Assembly: GCA_964545205.1 (NCBI GenBank)
Contig: CAZJFH010000022.1
Span: 11,731-75,730 of the forward strand
DNA length: 64,000 bases
Reading direction: 5' to 3'
DNA from: CAZJFH01 sp964545205
Lineage (GTDB): Bacteria; Pseudomonadota; Alphaproteobacteria; Rhodospirillales; Magnetospirillaceae
In this document: in pieces, positions 62,662 through 64,000 of the stretch
How the letters are laid out: each line of letters starts with the position of its first letter
Numbering within the stretch: position 1 is the stretch's first letter
Translations under genes and position numbers: made by a program
The notes under the pieces: model-generated
Database searches by the model: none
Told to the model about the DNA's origin: nothing
What the model saw: the letters and a program-made list of their open reading frames with translations, nothing else

Positions 62662-63048
62662 TCAGAATTCGCCGAGCACACTGACCATCTTCGCCTTCAG
62701 GGTCTCGGCGTTGAACGGCTTGACGATGTAGTTCGAGACGCCGGCCTCCTTGGCCGCGATCACGTTCTCGGACTTCGATTCGGCGGTCACCATGATGAAC
62801 GGCGTCGCCTTGAGCTTGGCGTCGGCGCGCACCTCGCGCAGGAGCTGCAGCCCGGTCATCGGCTCCATGTTCCAGTCCGAGATCACCAGACCGTAGCTGC
62901 CGGCGCGCATCATCTGCAGCGCCATGCTGCCGTCGGTCGCCTCGTCGATGTTGGCGAAGCCGAGCTGCCGCAGAAGGTTGCGGATGATTCTCAGCATCGT
63001 CTTGTAATCATCAACGATCAGAACATTCATATTCTTGTCGACAGCCAT
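62662..63048 (-). CDS. cheY: Chemotaxis response regulator CheY
   Basis: A 128-residue single receiver domain. Asp13 and Asp14, phospho-acceptor Asp58 (ISDWNMEPMTG), Thr88 and Lys110 (IVKPF) are all in place, and MNVLIVDDYKTMLRIIRNLL is the typical opening. It binds the flagellar switch when phosphorylated. The 115 bases upstream are AT-richer (ACTTTCAAAGTGTACC) and may hold its promoter. Confidence 0.95.
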   Translation of the reverse strand: MAVDKNMNVLIVDDYKTMLRIIRNLLRQLGFANIDEATDGSMALQMMRAGSYGLVISDWNMEPMTGLQLLREVRADAKLKATPFIMVTAESKSENVIAAKEAGVSNYIVKPFNAETLKAKMVSVLGEF

Positions 63049-63163
63049 TCCCTAACTCCATCATGGCGCCTGAAGGGTCGAACGCGCGAAGGTCGTGTGA
63101 CTTTCAAAGTGTACCTAGTTAGATTATAGCCGCAGTAGTTCGCAAGCGCTATCTCCTACGCCT

Positions 63164-63847
63164 TTAGCCATCCCCGAGGCTGGGTTTGGGCATCTGCCGG
63201 CGCTGCGCCAGCTCGGCGGTGACCGCTTTGGCCTTCTGCGGCGCCATCTCCGCCATGATCGGGGCGATCTTGCGTTCGGACATCCGTTCGACGACGTCGA
63301 GAAGAATTGGCATGTCGAGCTGCTCGAAAATCCGCGCCGCATCTTTCGGCTTCATGTTCTCGTAAATTTTGACGAGGCTGCTCATTTTGGCTTCTTCTTG
63401 CTCGTCATATTTCCTGATGAGCGCATCGATCGAAGCCTGCAATCCCTTCAGATCGTTGATCTTCTTGTCGATTCTGGCCTCGGCCGCCTGAAGCAGGCCC
63501 TCGCGCATGTCGAGTTCGCGGCCGCGCTCGTCCAGGTCCTCGCGGCGGTCCGACAGCTTCTGCAGCACTTCGAGCTCGCTCTGGCTGAACGGGCTGGCGT
63601 CGCCGATGCCGGGCGGCGGCGGCTCGGCCGGCTGCGCCGCGGGCAGCGTCGGCGCGCCGCCGCCCTCGGCGGCGGCCGGCAGCTTGGCGGTGCCGGGGGT
63701 CGAGCGCGCCGCGTCCTGCTGCGCCTCGGCCATCGCCACCGAGCCGATCGATCCCGACATGGCGCCGCGCCAGATGTCGTTGGCGCGCACCATGAACATC
63801 AGCAGCGCCACGAAGATCGTCACCGGAAGCAGACGGAACTGAGGCAT
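63164..63847 (-). CDS. MotE-like periplasmic protein (MgtE N-terminal-type domain)
   Basis: A 227-residue protein: an N-terminal membrane anchor (FRLLPVTIFVALLMFMVRA), a Pro/Ala-rich linker, a coiled coil (about 105-150) and a helical domain with YENMKPKDAARIFEQLDMPILLDVVERM, the pattern shared by MotE and FlbB. MotE is known in rhizobia as a chaperone for a periplasmic motility protein. ATG 63847 follows GAGGAGGG. It lies upstream of cheY in the same direction. Confidence 0.82.
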   Translation of the reverse strand: MPQFRLLPVTIFVALLMFMVRANDIWRGAMSGSIGSVAMAEAQQDAARSTPGTAKLPAAAEGGGAPTLPAAQPAEPPPPGIGDASPFSQSELEVLQKLSDRREDLDERGRELDMREGLLQAAEARIDKKINDLKGLQASIDALIRKYDEQEEAKMSSLVKIYENMKPKDAARIFEQLDMPILLDVVERMSERKIAPIMAEMAPQKAKAVTAELAQRRQMPKPSLGDG

Positions 63848-63858
63848 CCCGGCCCTCC

Positions 63859-64000
63859 TCACCGCACCGACTGCAGGGCGCGCAGGAGCTCGCGTTCGGC
63901 TTCCGAGCGCTCGTCGTCGTCGCCGGCCTCGGGCGGCTCGGCGCGCAGGCCCGGGCGCGCGGCGGCCAGCGGCGGCGGCGCCGTCCGCGGCGTTGCGGTG
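63859..64000 (-). CDS. C-terminal end of a gene upstream of the MotE-like gene
   Basis: The frame is open from the right edge to TGA at 63861-63859, encoding a Pro/Ala-rich stretch followed by DDDERSEAERELLRALQSVR. Only 46 residues are seen. In Rhodospirillales the gene between fliM and the MotE-like gene is usually a DUF6468 protein, so that is a guess from gene order only. Its stop lies 11 bases before the MotE-like start. Confidence 0.55.
   Translation of the reverse strand, partial: TATPRTAPPPLAAARPGLRAEPPEAGDDDERSEAERELLRALQSVR

Overview
The window is high-GC DNA (roughly 70% by eye) from a flagellated, Gram-negative alphaproteobacterium, most likely Rhodospirillales-like. The evidence is the gene order flgB-flgC-fliE-fliQ-fliR-flhB-cckA, the hybrid kinase CckA, a separate FlhB C-terminal homologue in a fliP/fliO operon, NnrU, the alphaproteobacterial-type chemotaxis and stator operon, and many short gene overlaps. 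All functional calls come from reading motifs and gene order; no database search was possible.

Layout. 1-6 kb: the end of an unidentified Lys/Pro/Glu-rich protein, and a type I secretion pair whose ABC component is a single chain holding two TMD-NBD units. 6-10 kb: a PAS histidine kinase, a small CxC protein, a cupin, a hemerythrin-like/EAL pair, and tRNA-Ala(CGC). 10-17.4 kb: housekeeping genes (YggT, YggU, folD, NnrU, a thioredoxin-like protein, an AspT/YidE-like carrier, an anti-sigma-like orphan, a Nudix hydrolase, an unknown 358-aa protein), then a hairpin repeat. 17.5-25 kb: two divergent flagellar operons, the rightward one ending in cckA. 25-28 kb: an exported aldo/keto reductase, a DUF6064-like membrane protein and a uracil-type permease. 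28.2-30.0 kb: a lower-GC islet with a decayed IS1595-family transposase, two hypothetical genes and a frameshifted small gene.

30-53.5 kb: a surface-polysaccharide region. It starts with two divergent acetyltransferase-fold proteins and a second type I secretion pair. It continues with an outer-membrane beta-barrel, a tyrosine-kinase-like ATPase, a chain-length determinant, an export lipoprotein, a sugar transferase, PrsK, PrsR, PrsT, two glycosyltransferases and a dehydrogenase-epimerase fusion. This is the gene set that accompanies exosortase A (PEP-CTERM) loci, but no exosortase is present here.

53.5-57 kb: Hsp20, a TorF-like porin, a cytochrome c'-like protein and speD-speE. 57.3-64 kb: a leftward motility operon of a MotE-like protein, CheY, CheZ, two MotB-like proteins (one lacking the conserved Asp) and a 1102-aa periplasmic repeat protein.

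Connections. TTAAGAAA-type boxes resembling degenerate CtrA sites precede both type I secretion operons and lie between the flagellar operons. With cckA in the same window, this suggests the CckA-ChpT-CtrA pathway may coordinate motility and secretion (inference). PrsK/PrsR should control the polysaccharide locus. Several convergent gene pairs are separated by strong two-way hairpin terminators.
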